A DNA stretch of 7,168 nt from CAYJXJ01 sp964374095 (lineage in GTDB: Bacteria; Elusimicrobiota; Elusimicrobia; UBA1565; UBA9628). The translations under genes were made by a program, and so were the position numbers. The notes below the pieces were generated by a model. The model was not told the origin of the DNA. It saw only the letters and a list, made by a program, of their open reading frames with translations, and made no database searches. Shown here piece after piece: positions 1 to 4,884 of this stretch. The stretch is from assembly GCA_964374095.1 (NCBI GenBank), contig CAYJXJ010000214.1:1-7168 (forward strand). The letters run 5' to 3'. Within the stretch, counting starts at the first letter, position 1. Each line of letters opens with the position of its first letter.

Positions 1-77
1 GGGAGGAGGCGAAGGCCTGGACCGGCAAGAAAATGCTCGAGCCCACCCAGCTTCGCTAGACCGACAAGTTCCGCTTC

Positions 78-614
78 GTGGAAGGCTCCCCGGCCCTGGC
101 GGTCGCGGCCCGCACCGGACCCAACCGCGAGGATTACTCCATGGTCGTCATCACCTTCGGGGTCCTGGAGTTCACCGATGAGGACCAGCTCGCTTTCATC
201 CTCGCGCACGAAATGGCGCATCTCGCCCTGCGCCATCCCGAGCAGATGGAAGAGAACAAGAGGCGCCTCTTCGACCCCTGGTACGAAGCCAACGCGGCGC
301 GCGCCTCCGGGATGACGCCGGCCCAGGTCGCCGAGGCCTTTATCCGCGACGCCGCTCCCCGCCTCGCCGAGCTGCAGAAGCCGCTCGAGAAAGAGGCCGA
401 CGCCGATGGGCTCAACTTGACCGAGGCGGCCGGCTACGACCGGTCGCAGGCGGCCCGGGCGTTGCAACGCGCGCAGGACTGGCTGTGGGCCCAGGGGGAA
501 AGCGGAAAGGAGGACAAGACCCACGACCCCCTCGAGGCGCGGGCCAAGCGCCTGCAGGACTGGGACCGGGCCATGGGCAAAGCCGAGGAATCCGCCCGAA
601 GACTCAAGCCCTAG
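78..614 (+). CDS. M48-family zinc metalloprotease, 5' part missing or interrupted
   Basis: Predicted zinc-dependent endopeptidase of the M48 (Ste24/HtpX/BepA-like) type, a family usually tied to the membrane or periplasm and to protein quality control. Counting from the GTG at 78, the segment GVLEFTDEDQLAFILAHEMAHLALRH holds the HEMAH zinc motif at residues 44-48; it is followed by EKEADADG at 104-111, which fits the ExxxD third-ligand motif (E104, D108). M48 proteins normally have 100 or more residues before HExxH, including a signal or membrane segment; only 43 are present. The same frame is open from base 3 to a TAG at 57-59 (ending KMLEPTQLR) and resumes as TDKFRFVEGSP, which reads as a continuous protein. 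The GTG start is therefore probably not the native one: either the TAG is a nonsense mutation or sequencing error, or the gene is broken. No clear ribosome binding site precedes 78. It ends 2 nt before the convergent yciI-like gene. Family call is firm, intactness is not. Confidence 0.8.
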   Translation: MEGSPALAVAARTGPNREDYSMVVITFGVLEFTDEDQLAFILAHEMAHLALRHPEQMEENKRRLFDPWYEANAARASGMTPAQVAEAFIRDAAPRLAELQKPLEKEADADGLNLTEAAGYDRSQAARALQRAQDWLWAQGESGKEDKTHDPLEARAKRLQDWDRAMGKAEESARRLKP

Positions 615-616
615 CC

Positions 617-883
617 TCACCCCACCACGACGCGCCACTCGTGCAGTTCGTAATCCACGCAGCCGTTCTGCACCAGCGGGTCCTCGGCCACGATGCGCCG
701 CGCCTCTTCCAATGAGGCGGCCTCGAAGAGGAGCATGCCTCCCCCCCGTTCGGCCCAGTAACCCGTGCGCGCGGCGCGCCCGGCAGCGATCAGGCCCTTC
801 ACGAACTCCTTATGGGCGGGGACATGGCGGTCGAAGGCTTCCCGGTCCACGACGCCGCGCTCGATCTTGACGAACCAAGGCAC
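617..883 (-). CDS. YciI-like (YCII-related) protein
   Basis: 88-residue protein that fits the small YciI/YCII-related fold (a ferredoxin-like alpha/beta barrel dimer). Visible family features are the N-terminal strand MPWFVKIERG, the H24 region (VPAHKEFVKGLIAAG) typical of the family's His-containing helix start, a central strand GGGMLLFEA, and the helix EEARRIVAEDPLVQNG followed by a final strand with WRVVV. Some family members have been linked to dehalogenation-like or signalling roles, but most have no known reaction, so none is assigned here. It starts with GTG (883-881) only 4 nt after the stop of the receiver gene, with no strong Shine-Dalgarno sequence, so translation is probably coupled to the upstream gene and the two form an operon. 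Length is normal for the family. Confidence 0.8.
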   Translation of the reverse strand: MPWFVKIERGVVDREAFDRHVPAHKEFVKGLIAAGRAARTGYWAERGGGMLLFEAASLEEARRIVAEDPLVQNGCVDYELHEWRVVVG

Positions 884-887
884 CGGA

Positions 888-1343
888 CTACCAGCCCGGG
901 AGCGGGGTCGTGCCCGACGGCGGACGGGTCTTGAGAAGGGTGTGCAGGTTCATGCCCAGGGACGCATGTTTGACGGGTTTCTCGAAGAAGCCGACGACGT
1001 TGGACTCCTTGCGGATCATTTGGACCATCCCGTGGTCGCCGGAATGCCCGGTGACGATGATGACCGGGATATTCGCCGTCTGGCCGGCTTGAAGTTGGCG
1101 CACGATCTCGATTCCTCCCAGGGTGGGAAGCCTGAGATCCAACAAGAGGAGGTCGGGCTTCTCGTCCTCGATCTTGTAGACCGCTTCCTGCCCATCCCGG
1201 GCGGTGGAGACTCTGAACCCTTCCTTCTTGACGATTACTTCCAGGAGCATGACGGTATCCATGTCGTCATCCACGATCATGACAAGCTTGTCGCCCGCGG
1301 GGGTCAGTTCGCTTTCCGTGGAAGACTCATCTTCCGGAGCCAT
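888..1343 (-). CDS. Single-domain response regulator receiver (CheY-like)
   Basis: 151-residue stand-alone receiver domain of two-component signalling, cytosolic. Key residues are present: the acidic pocket in VMIVDDD (D25-D27), the phospho-acceptor D69 in LLLLDLRLP, the switch T98 in VIIVTGHSG, and the conserved K122 in FFEKPVK. About 18 residues rich in Ser, Glu and Asp precede the domain and about 15 residues follow it; there is no DNA-binding, enzymatic or other output domain, so it must act by protein contact or as a phosphorelay intermediate. No histidine kinase lies in the window, so its partner is unknown. It starts at ATG 1343-1341 with no Shine-Dalgarno sequence upstream; a promoter-like pair lies immediately before the start (see 1350-1379). 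It is followed 4 nt later by the yciI-like gene. Confidence 0.92.
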   Translation of the reverse strand: MAPEDESSTESELTPAGDKLVMIVDDDMDTVMLLEVIVKKEGFRVSTARDGQEAVYKIEDEKPDLLLLDLRLPTLGGIEIVRQLQAGQTANIPVIIVTGHSGDHGMVQMIRKESNVVGFFEKPVKHASLGMNLHTLLKTRPPSGTTPLPGW

Positions 1344-1349
1344 AGGACG

Positions 1350-1379
1350 ATTACACTAAATGCGGGCCTGCGCTTCCAA
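1350..1379 (-). promoter_or_regulatory. Candidate promoter of the receiver/YciI operon
   Basis: On the minus strand, TTGGAA (1379-1374) and TGTAAT (1355-1350) are separated by 18 nt and resemble -35 (4/6) and -10 (5/6) sigma-70 elements. The -10 hexamer ends only 6 nt before the ATG at 1343, so transcription would begin at or next to the start codon, giving a leaderless mRNA. This agrees with the absence of a ribosome binding site. Found by eye only. Confidence 0.4.
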
Positions 1380-1500
1380 TTGATGGAGGGTAGGACTCAA
1401 CTCGATGCCCCCTGCCGTAAGCGTCCCCGGGGGGCGGTGAGTCGCCCGCGTTGTTTAGTCGGGTTGCCCCTTGCGGCCATCGCCCGCGGTTCTCGCAAAT

Positions 1501-1520
1501 CACCTCCATCGGTGGAGGTG
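1501..1520. promoter_or_regulatory. Perfect inverted repeat in the divergent intergenic region
   Basis: CACCTCCA and TGGAGGTG form a perfect 8-bp stem around a TCGG loop. The 252-nt space 1344-1595 between divergent genes otherwise holds the two promoter-like sites, a weaker GGGCG/CGCCC inverted repeat (1432-1447), two copies of CGCCCGCG (1443, 1481) and a short GCC-rich run (about 1537-1549); I see no gene there. The hairpin lies about 60 nt upstream of the -35 of the rightward gene, so it could be a protein-binding operator or the remnant of an RNA hairpin. It contains both a Shine-Dalgarno-like GGAGG and its complement. Confidence 0.4.
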
Positions 1521-1559
1521 CGTACCGGTGAAATACCGCCGCCGCCGCCAGCTAAGGTT

Positions 1560-1588
1560 TTCACTGTAGCCGTCTAACTTTCTAGAAT
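1560..1588 (+). promoter_or_regulatory. Candidate promoter of the HTH/alpha-CTD-like gene
   Basis: TTCACT (1560-1565, 4/6 to the -35 consensus) and TAGAAT (1583-1588, 5/6 to the -10 consensus) are spaced by 17 nt. The -10 ends 7 nt before ATG 1596, which would place the transcript start at the start codon. There is no Shine-Dalgarno sequence in the intervening ATCGCTTTC region, so a leaderless transcript is the simplest reading. Unverified. Confidence 0.45.
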
Positions 1589-1595
1589 CGCTTTC

Positions 1596-2201
1596 ATGCC
1601 ACTTCCCGAGCCCCAAGGCCCCCAGTCTGTGGCCTCTTCTCAGCGCCCAAAGCCGCTACGGGCCCCATCGAGAATGAGGATCCTTAGGCTGCTCGCCTCG
1701 GGCCACAGCTACTACGGGATCAGCGCTCGCTATCCGCAAATGATGGAAAGGGAGTTGGACAAGGCCATTGTTGAGGCCGTGAGGTGGCGCAACAAGACGC
1801 TTATCCCTGCGCGCGTAGCCAAAGGCAAGACGATCAGCCAGATTGCCCAAGAGTTCGGCCTGTGCAAGCAGCGGATTGCCCGGATTTTGGCTGACCGGCA
1901 GCGCGACCGCATGCTTCAGGAGCAGTGGGGAGGACTTCGGCCCCGATCGGTGAATGCCATCAGGAGATGCTTCCGCTGCTCGACCTTAGATGGCTTCAAG
2001 AAGCTCAACCTCACCGATGAATACATCCTGAAAGCAAGGGACATCGGCATCAAGACCCTCAAAGACATCCGCCGAGTCATTCCGACGCCAAATCCAGACG
2101 CTGTCCAGCCGTGGGAACAGGTTCATCAGCAGATAATGAAGCGGCCGCATGCCGTGCCTCCGATGAGGCTCTTCTCGCATACGGGGGAATCGGCATCATG
2201 A
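1596..2201 (+). CDS. Helix-turn-helix protein with RNA polymerase alpha-CTD-like domain
   Basis: 201-residue probable DNA-binding regulator. Residues 27-64 (RILRLLASGHSYYGISARY and following) and 74-104 (KTISQIAQEFGLCKQRIARI) look like two helix-turn-helix segments; the second is clear. Residues 114-163 match the pattern of the RNA polymerase alpha C-terminal domain: LRPRSVNAI aligns with LTVRSANCL of E. coli alpha, and DIGIKTLKDI aligns with NLGKKSLTEI. The residues equivalent to the DNA-contacting R265, N268, G296, K298, S299 and E302 of alpha are R117, N120, G151, K153, T154 and D157. The alignment is by eye from memory. A basic, Pro-rich tail of about 35 residues follows, possibly out of frame. 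Base composition is lower in GC than its neighbours (two 60-nt samples 57% and 55%, against 63% in atoE and 72% in the 605-aa gene), hinting at foreign origin. No ribosome binding site. Function is inferred; its targets are unknown. Confidence 0.72.
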   Translation: MPLPEPQGPQSVASSQRPKPLRAPSRMRILRLLASGHSYYGISARYPQMMERELDKAIVEAVRWRNKTLIPARVAKGKTISQIAQEFGLCKQRIARILADRQRDRMLQEQWGGLRPRSVNAIRRCFRCSTLDGFKKLNLTDEYILKARDIGIKTLKDIRRVIPTPNPDAVQPWEQVHQQIMKRPHAVPPMRLFSHTGESAS

Positions 2202-2257
2202 CGCTCAAGGACATCGACCAGGTAGTCCCTGCACCGCCGGCCGCGGGGGCTCAATGA
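2156..2257 (+). pseudogene. Second, out-of-frame copy of the alpha-CTD-like C-terminal half
   Basis: In a frame different from the preceding gene, codons 2156-2236 encode a peptide that aligns without gaps to residues 139-165 of that gene (nucleotides 2010-2090): DIGIKTLKDIRRVIPTP in the gene against GIGIMTLKDIDQVVPAP here, with 14 of 27 residues identical. Seven of those 14 residues use different synonymous codons, so both copies look to have diverged as protein-coding sequence. The frame runs on to TGA 2255-2257 and is open backwards past 2081, but the first half of the domain is not recognisable in it. An ATG at 2198-2200 overlaps the preceding stop (ATGA), which would give only 19 residues. 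Best explanations: a frameshifted tandem domain of one longer protein, or the 3' remnant of a paralogue. The residue matching K298 of alpha is Met here. Confidence 0.5.
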
Positions 2258-2433
2258 CATCCAGAGCAACGCCGCCGATGTACATCACCAAGGCGAGCCA
2301 CTTCAAGGGAGCCCTCGGCAACGCCACGGCGCCGAAACCGGCTCAAGAGGTCGCCCAATTTATAAACTGGGTGAAGTCGAGTTCCCAGGGACCGTTGACC
2401 GCCTCGGCCCAATTAAGGACAATGGGCGCGTGA
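2254..2433 (+). CDS. Possible small ORF, 59 aa, unknown function
   Basis: ATG at 2254 overlaps the TGA (2255-2257) of the preceding alpha-CTD-like frame, and its own TGA (2431-2433) overlaps the GTG start of atoE (GTGA). The product begins MTSRATPPMYITKASHFKGA and includes AQEVAQFINWVKSS; it has no motif, signal peptide or membrane segment that I recognise. A second in-frame ATG is at 2278. A run of G residues about 5 nt upstream of 2254 could serve as a weak ribosome binding site. The tight overlaps on both sides favour a translated leader or coupled gene, but it also contains palindromic sites and a promoter-like pair, so it may simply be non-coding upstream region of atoE. Low confidence. 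Confidence 0.3.
   Translation: MTSRATPPMYITKASHFKGALGNATAPKPAQEVAQFINWVKSSSQGPLTASAQLRTMGA
2354..2371. promoter_or_regulatory. Palindromic operator-like site 1 upstream of atoE
   Basis: CCCAATTTATAAACTGGG is an 18-bp palindrome with a single mismatched pair, markedly AT-rich in its centre against a GC-rich background. Such symmetry suits binding of a dimeric regulator. It shares CCCAATT and TGGG ends with a second site at 2408-2426. It lies 59 nt before the atoE start. No regulator is identified; the alpha-CTD-like protein upstream is one candidate by position only. Confidence 0.4.
2395..2423 (+). promoter_or_regulatory. Candidate promoter of the atoE-DUF1338 pair
   Basis: TTGACC (2395-2400, 5/6) and GACAAT (2418-2423, 4/6) are spaced by 17 nt. 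Transcription would start about 2430, at the atoE start codon, again giving a leaderless or nearly leaderless message. The palindromic site at 2408-2426 overlaps the spacer and -10, where a repressor would block polymerase. Alternatively AAGGA at 2415-2419 is a Shine-Dalgarno sequence for GTG 2430 on a longer transcript coming from upstream. Confidence 0.35.
2408..2426. promoter_or_regulatory. Palindromic operator-like site 2 upstream of atoE
   Basis: CCCAATTAAGGACAATGGG has the same CCCAATT and TGGG ends as the site at 2354-2371, with one more base between them, and is itself an imperfect inverted repeat. The 8-mer GCCCAATT recurs at 2353 and 2407, 54 nt apart, about five helical turns, which would put two bound dimers on the same face of the DNA. 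Overlap with a -10-like hexamer suggests repression. Inferred by eye. Confidence 0.3.
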
Positions 2434-2448
2434 GAATGCTCACGCGCC
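2425..2448 (+). promoter_or_regulatory. Hairpin enclosing the atoE start region
   Basis: GGCGCGTGAG (2425-2434) and CTCACGCGCC (2439-2448) are perfectly complementary, giving a 10-bp GC-rich stem with a 4-nt AATG loop. The GTG start (2430) lies in the left arm and the alternative ATG start (2436) sits in the loop. In mRNA it would mask the initiation region unless melted by translation coming from upstream, which fits the GTGA overlap with the small ORF. As DNA it could be an operator. Confidence 0.45.
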
Positions 2449-3770
2449 TGGCTCTGGCCCTCAACGCCTGGAGCGAACGGTGGATCCCCTCGGCCTTCGT
2501 CATCGCCGGCCTGCTCACGGCCCTGACTTTCGTCCTGGCGGTGGGGCTGGCCGGGCAGGCCCCCGCCGACTGCCTCAGGCACTGGGGCGGCGGCTTCTGG
2601 GTCCTGCTCGAGTTCGGGATGCAGATGTGTTTGATCATGATGACCGGCGCGATCCTCGCCGACTCCCCCCTGGTCCGGCGCGCCCTCGACGCCCTGGCGT
2701 CGGTTCCCCGCACCCCGCGCGGGGCCGTGGCCTGGACGGCCTTTCTTTCCATGGCCCTGTGCTGGCTCCACTGGGGCCTGGGAATGATCGCCGGCGCCTT
2801 CCTCGTGCGGCGCGTCGTGGCCCGCCAACCCAAGACGGATTACAAGCTCCTCGTCGCGGTCGCCTACTTCGGCATGGGCGCGGTCTGGCACGCCGGGCTC
2901 TCCGCCTCGGCGCCGCTCTTGGTCGCCACCCCCAAGCACTTCATGGAGGCCAAGGTCGGCATCATCCCGCTGCGCGACACGGTCTTCTCTTCATTCAACC
3001 TCGCTCTGGTCGCGACCATGACCGTGGTCCTTGTCGCCCTCGCCTGGCTGCTCTACCCCCGACGGAGGGAAGACGCCTTCATCCTTCCCCCCGAGCGGCT
3101 CGCCGTGCTGGAGGAGCCGCCTCCGGCGGAAGACTCTCGGAAGCTTTCCCCCTTTCTGCGGTTCTTGGAGAGGGGCTACGCGGTGAACGGCATGCTCGGC
3201 CTGATGGCCCTGGCCTGGCTCTGGCAGGACGCTTGGGGCTCGGGCTTCAACATCACCTTCAACAAGCTCAATCTCTTTTTCCTGGGCCTGGGCCTGCTGC
3301 TCCACCCGCACCCCGCCGCATTCGGCGCCGCGGCCGAGCAGGCCGCCTCTTACCTTCACGGCATCGTGATCCAATTCCCGTTCTACGCCGGGATGTACGG
3401 GATCATCAAGGGCGCGGGCTTGGACCAGCTCCTCGGGAATTGGTTCGTGAGCCTGGCCGGCCCCAAGACTTTCCCCCTGGTGGTCTACTGGTACTCCGGA
3501 ATCCTGAACTATTTCATCCCCTCGGGAGGCTCCAAATGGGCCGTGGAGGCTCCTTACGTGCTCGAGGCCGCGCGGACCCTGGGGGTGTCCCCCGCCAAGA
3601 CCGTGCTCGCCTACGCCTGGGGCGACATGGTCACCGACATGATCCAACCCTTCTTCTGCCTTCCCCTCCTGGCGATCGCCAAGCTCGAGTTCAAGGACAT
3701 TCTCGGCTACGAGATCATCACCTTCACGGTGTGCGGCGCCATCGGAACCGCCGCCTTCCTCTTCTTTTAG
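2430..3770 (+). CDS. atoE: AtoE-family short-chain fatty acid transporter
   Basis: 446-residue inner-membrane permease of the AtoE/short-chain fatty acid transporter family; E. coli AtoE (about 440 aa) takes up short-chain fatty acids such as butyrate or acetoacetate. It aligns along its full length with AtoE as I remember it: GFWVLLEFGMQMCLIMMTG (55-73), the LHWGLGM segment (113-119), ATP-K-H after a small-residue helix (160-170), GFNITFNKLNLFF (272-284), LLLH near 288-292, IVIQFPFYAG (312-321), the IPSGGSKW motif (363-370) and IQPFFCLPLLAIA near the end. About ten to twelve hydrophobic helices are visible, with a cytosolic or periplasmic acidic linker at 211-245. GTG 2430 overlaps the small ORF's stop; ATG 2436 is an alternative start. 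The DUF1338 gene begins 1 nt after its stop, so the two are surely co-transcribed. Exact substrate is not shown by the sequence. Confidence 0.93.
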   Translation: MRMLTRLALALNAWSERWIPSAFVIAGLLTALTFVLAVGLAGQAPADCLRHWGGGFWVLLEFGMQMCLIMMTGAILADSPLVRRALDALASVPRTPRGAVAWTAFLSMALCWLHWGLGMIAGAFLVRRVVARQPKTDYKLLVAVAYFGMGAVWHAGLSASAPLLVATPKHFMEAKVGIIPLRDTVFSSFNLALVATMTVVLVALAWLLYPRRREDAFILPPERLAVLEEPPPAEDSRKLSPFLRFLERGYAVNGMLGLMALAWLWQDAWGSGFNITFNKLNLFFLGLGLLLHPHPAAFGAAAEQAASYLHGIVIQFPFYAGMYGIIKGAGLDQLLGNWFVSLAGPKTFPLVVYWYSGILNYFIPSGGSKWAVEAPYVLEAARTLGVSPAKTVLAYAWGDMVTDMIQPFFCLPLLAIAKLEFKDILGYEIITFTVCGAIGTAAFLFF

Positions 3771-3771
3771 A

Positions 3772-4722
3772 ATGCAAGCCCCGCACCGCGCCATCTCGCC
3801 CCGCGACGCCCGGGAGCGGCTTCTTCTGAATCTACTGGACGTCCTGTGGGAGCGCTACCGGCGGCGCGTCGAGCACGTCCGGCGCTACGAGGCGCTCGTC
3901 GAACGCCATGGCGCGACTTTCTTGAACGACCACGTCGCCTTCCGTACCATCGCCTGGCAGGACCCGGCGGCCGGCATATTCCAGATCGCGCGGCTCTTCG
4001 AGGCCCTGGGCTACGCCGCCGCCGCCTGCTACGATTTTCCCGACAAGCGGCTCTCCGCGATCCACTTCCGCCATCCCAACCCCGCGTTCCCCAAGCTCTT
4101 CATTTCGGAACTGCGGGCGTGGGAGCTCCCGAACGCGGCGCGCCGGATCATCGCGCGGTCCCTGAACGAACATCGGCCGCCCTTCCCGGAGGCGCGCCTG
4201 GCGCGCCTGACCGGCCCCCATCCGCCCTCCGTTGCCAAGACCCTTGTCAAGGAGGCCGACGATCATTTCCGGGAGCGTCCTTGGCCCGCGCCGGAGCGCG
4301 GGGATGTCGAAGCCCTGGACCGGGTTTCCCAATACGGCGCCTGGGTGCTCCTGCATGGCTACGAGGTCAACCATTTCACGGCCTCGGTGGACGCCCACGG
4401 GCCGGGGCCCTTGGCCGACATTGAGTTGACCGTCGCCGCGTTGAGACAGGCCGGCGTGCCGATGAAGCCCGAGATCGAAGGCGAGCGCGGCTCGCGCCTG
4501 CGGCAATCCTCGACCGACGCGGCGGTGATCGAGGTCGAAGCCCGGGTCCGCGGGCGCGTTTCGCGGATACCTTGGACTTACGCCTATTTCGAGTTGGCCG
4601 AGCGTCCGGCCCTCAAGGATGCCGCCACCGGCCGCGTCGAGCGCTTCCAGGGCTTCCTCGGCGGCCAGGCCACCCACCTCTTCGAGATGACGCGGTACCA
4701 GGCCGGAGGCCGAGCGTCCTGA
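3772..4722 (+). CDS. DUF1338 protein, 2-oxoadipate dioxygenase/decarboxylase (HglS/YdcJ) family, short form
   Basis: 316-residue member of DUF1338, whose characterised member HglS of Pseudomonas putida is an Fe(II) enzyme turning 2-oxoadipate into 2-hydroxyglutarate with O2 in lysine breakdown. Visible family motifs: LNDHVAFRT (51-59; H54 as metal ligand and R58 matching HglS H70 and R74), PKLFISEL (107-114), WVLLHGYEVNHFTASVD (191-207; H201 as likely ligand), LRQSST (243-248), YAYFELAER (270-278; E274 likely third ligand) and RFQGFLGGQATHLFEMTR (291-308). Ligand assignment is by analogy. HglS and YdcJ are about 450 aa; this belongs to the shorter forms, whose substrate is less certain. It starts 1 nt after atoE (TAG-A-ATG), so it is translationally coupled with a transporter, suggesting action on an imported small keto or hydroxy acid. 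The stop lies inside the palindromic repeat at 4716-4756. Its 3' end resembles the fragment at 7128-7168. Confidence 0.9.
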   Translation: MQAPHRAISPRDARERLLLNLLDVLWERYRRRVEHVRRYEALVERHGATFLNDHVAFRTIAWQDPAAGIFQIARLFEALGYAAAACYDFPDKRLSAIHFRHPNPAFPKLFISELRAWELPNAARRIIARSLNEHRPPFPEARLARLTGPHPPSVAKTLVKEADDHFRERPWPAPERGDVEALDRVSQYGAWVLLHGYEVNHFTASVDAHGPGPLADIELTVAALRQAGVPMKPEIEGERGSRLRQSSTDAAVIEVEARVRGRVSRIPWTYAYFELAERPALKDAATGRVERFQGFLGGQATHLFEMTRYQAGGRAS

Positions 4723-4756
4723 GGGCGATCAGGAATTGCGTTCGCCCTCAGGGCCC
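4716..4756. repeat. Palindromic repeat copy 1, terminator-like, left of the gap
   Basis: 41 nt identical to 4885-4925. It contains an 11-bp perfect stem, CCTGAGGGCGA (4718-4728) with TCGCCCTCAGG (4742-4752), around a 13-nt loop. The TGA stop of the DUF1338 gene (4720-4722) lies in the left arm. No T-tract follows, so intrinsic termination is uncertain. Either a repeated genomic element or one terminator represented twice at a contig join. Confidence 0.7.
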
Positions 4757-4770
4757 GGTTCAAGGGCGGA

Positions 4771-4870
4771 NNNNNNNNNNNNNNNNNNNNNNNNNNNNNN
4801 NNNNNNNNNNNNNNNNNNNNNNNNNNNNNNNNNNNNNNNNNNNNNNNNNNNNNNNNNNNNNNNNNNNNNN
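4771..4870. other. Assembly gap of 100 Ns
   Basis: Exactly 100 undefined bases, the customary filler for a scaffold join of unknown length. The bases on either side end and begin with GGCGGA (4765-4770 and 4871-4876), and the same 41-nt palindrome occurs on both sides, so the two contigs may truly overlap and the real distance may be much shorter than drawn. Nothing should be translated across it. Confidence 0.97.
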
Positions 4871-4884
4871 GGCGGAGCCCGAGG

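Noticed and set aside
1537..1549. GCC/CCG run as a microsatellite
   Set aside because: Only about four repeat units in a GC-rich background; not remarkable.
765..1577. Long plus-strand open frame (270 codons) over the receiver gene
   Set aside because: It lies antisense to a receiver domain with all catalytic residues; its product has no recognisable motif and results from GC-rich codon bias.
1513..1577. Resemblance to a conserved 23S rRNA segment (GGAGG, then GGTGAAATACC, then TCTAAC)
   Set aside because: Only short matches with wrong spacing, and the flanking sequence does not look like 23S rRNA; most likely chance.
2198..2257. A separate 19-aa gene starting at the ATG overlapping the regulator stop
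   Set aside because: Similarity to the alpha-CTD-like domain extends upstream of this ATG in the same frame, so it is part of a longer repeated segment and not a gene on its own.
2480..3829. 449-codon plus-strand frame overlapping atoE almost completely
   Set aside because: The product is an Arg/Pro/Gly-rich shadow with no membrane segments, whereas the overlapping frame matches AtoE along its full length.
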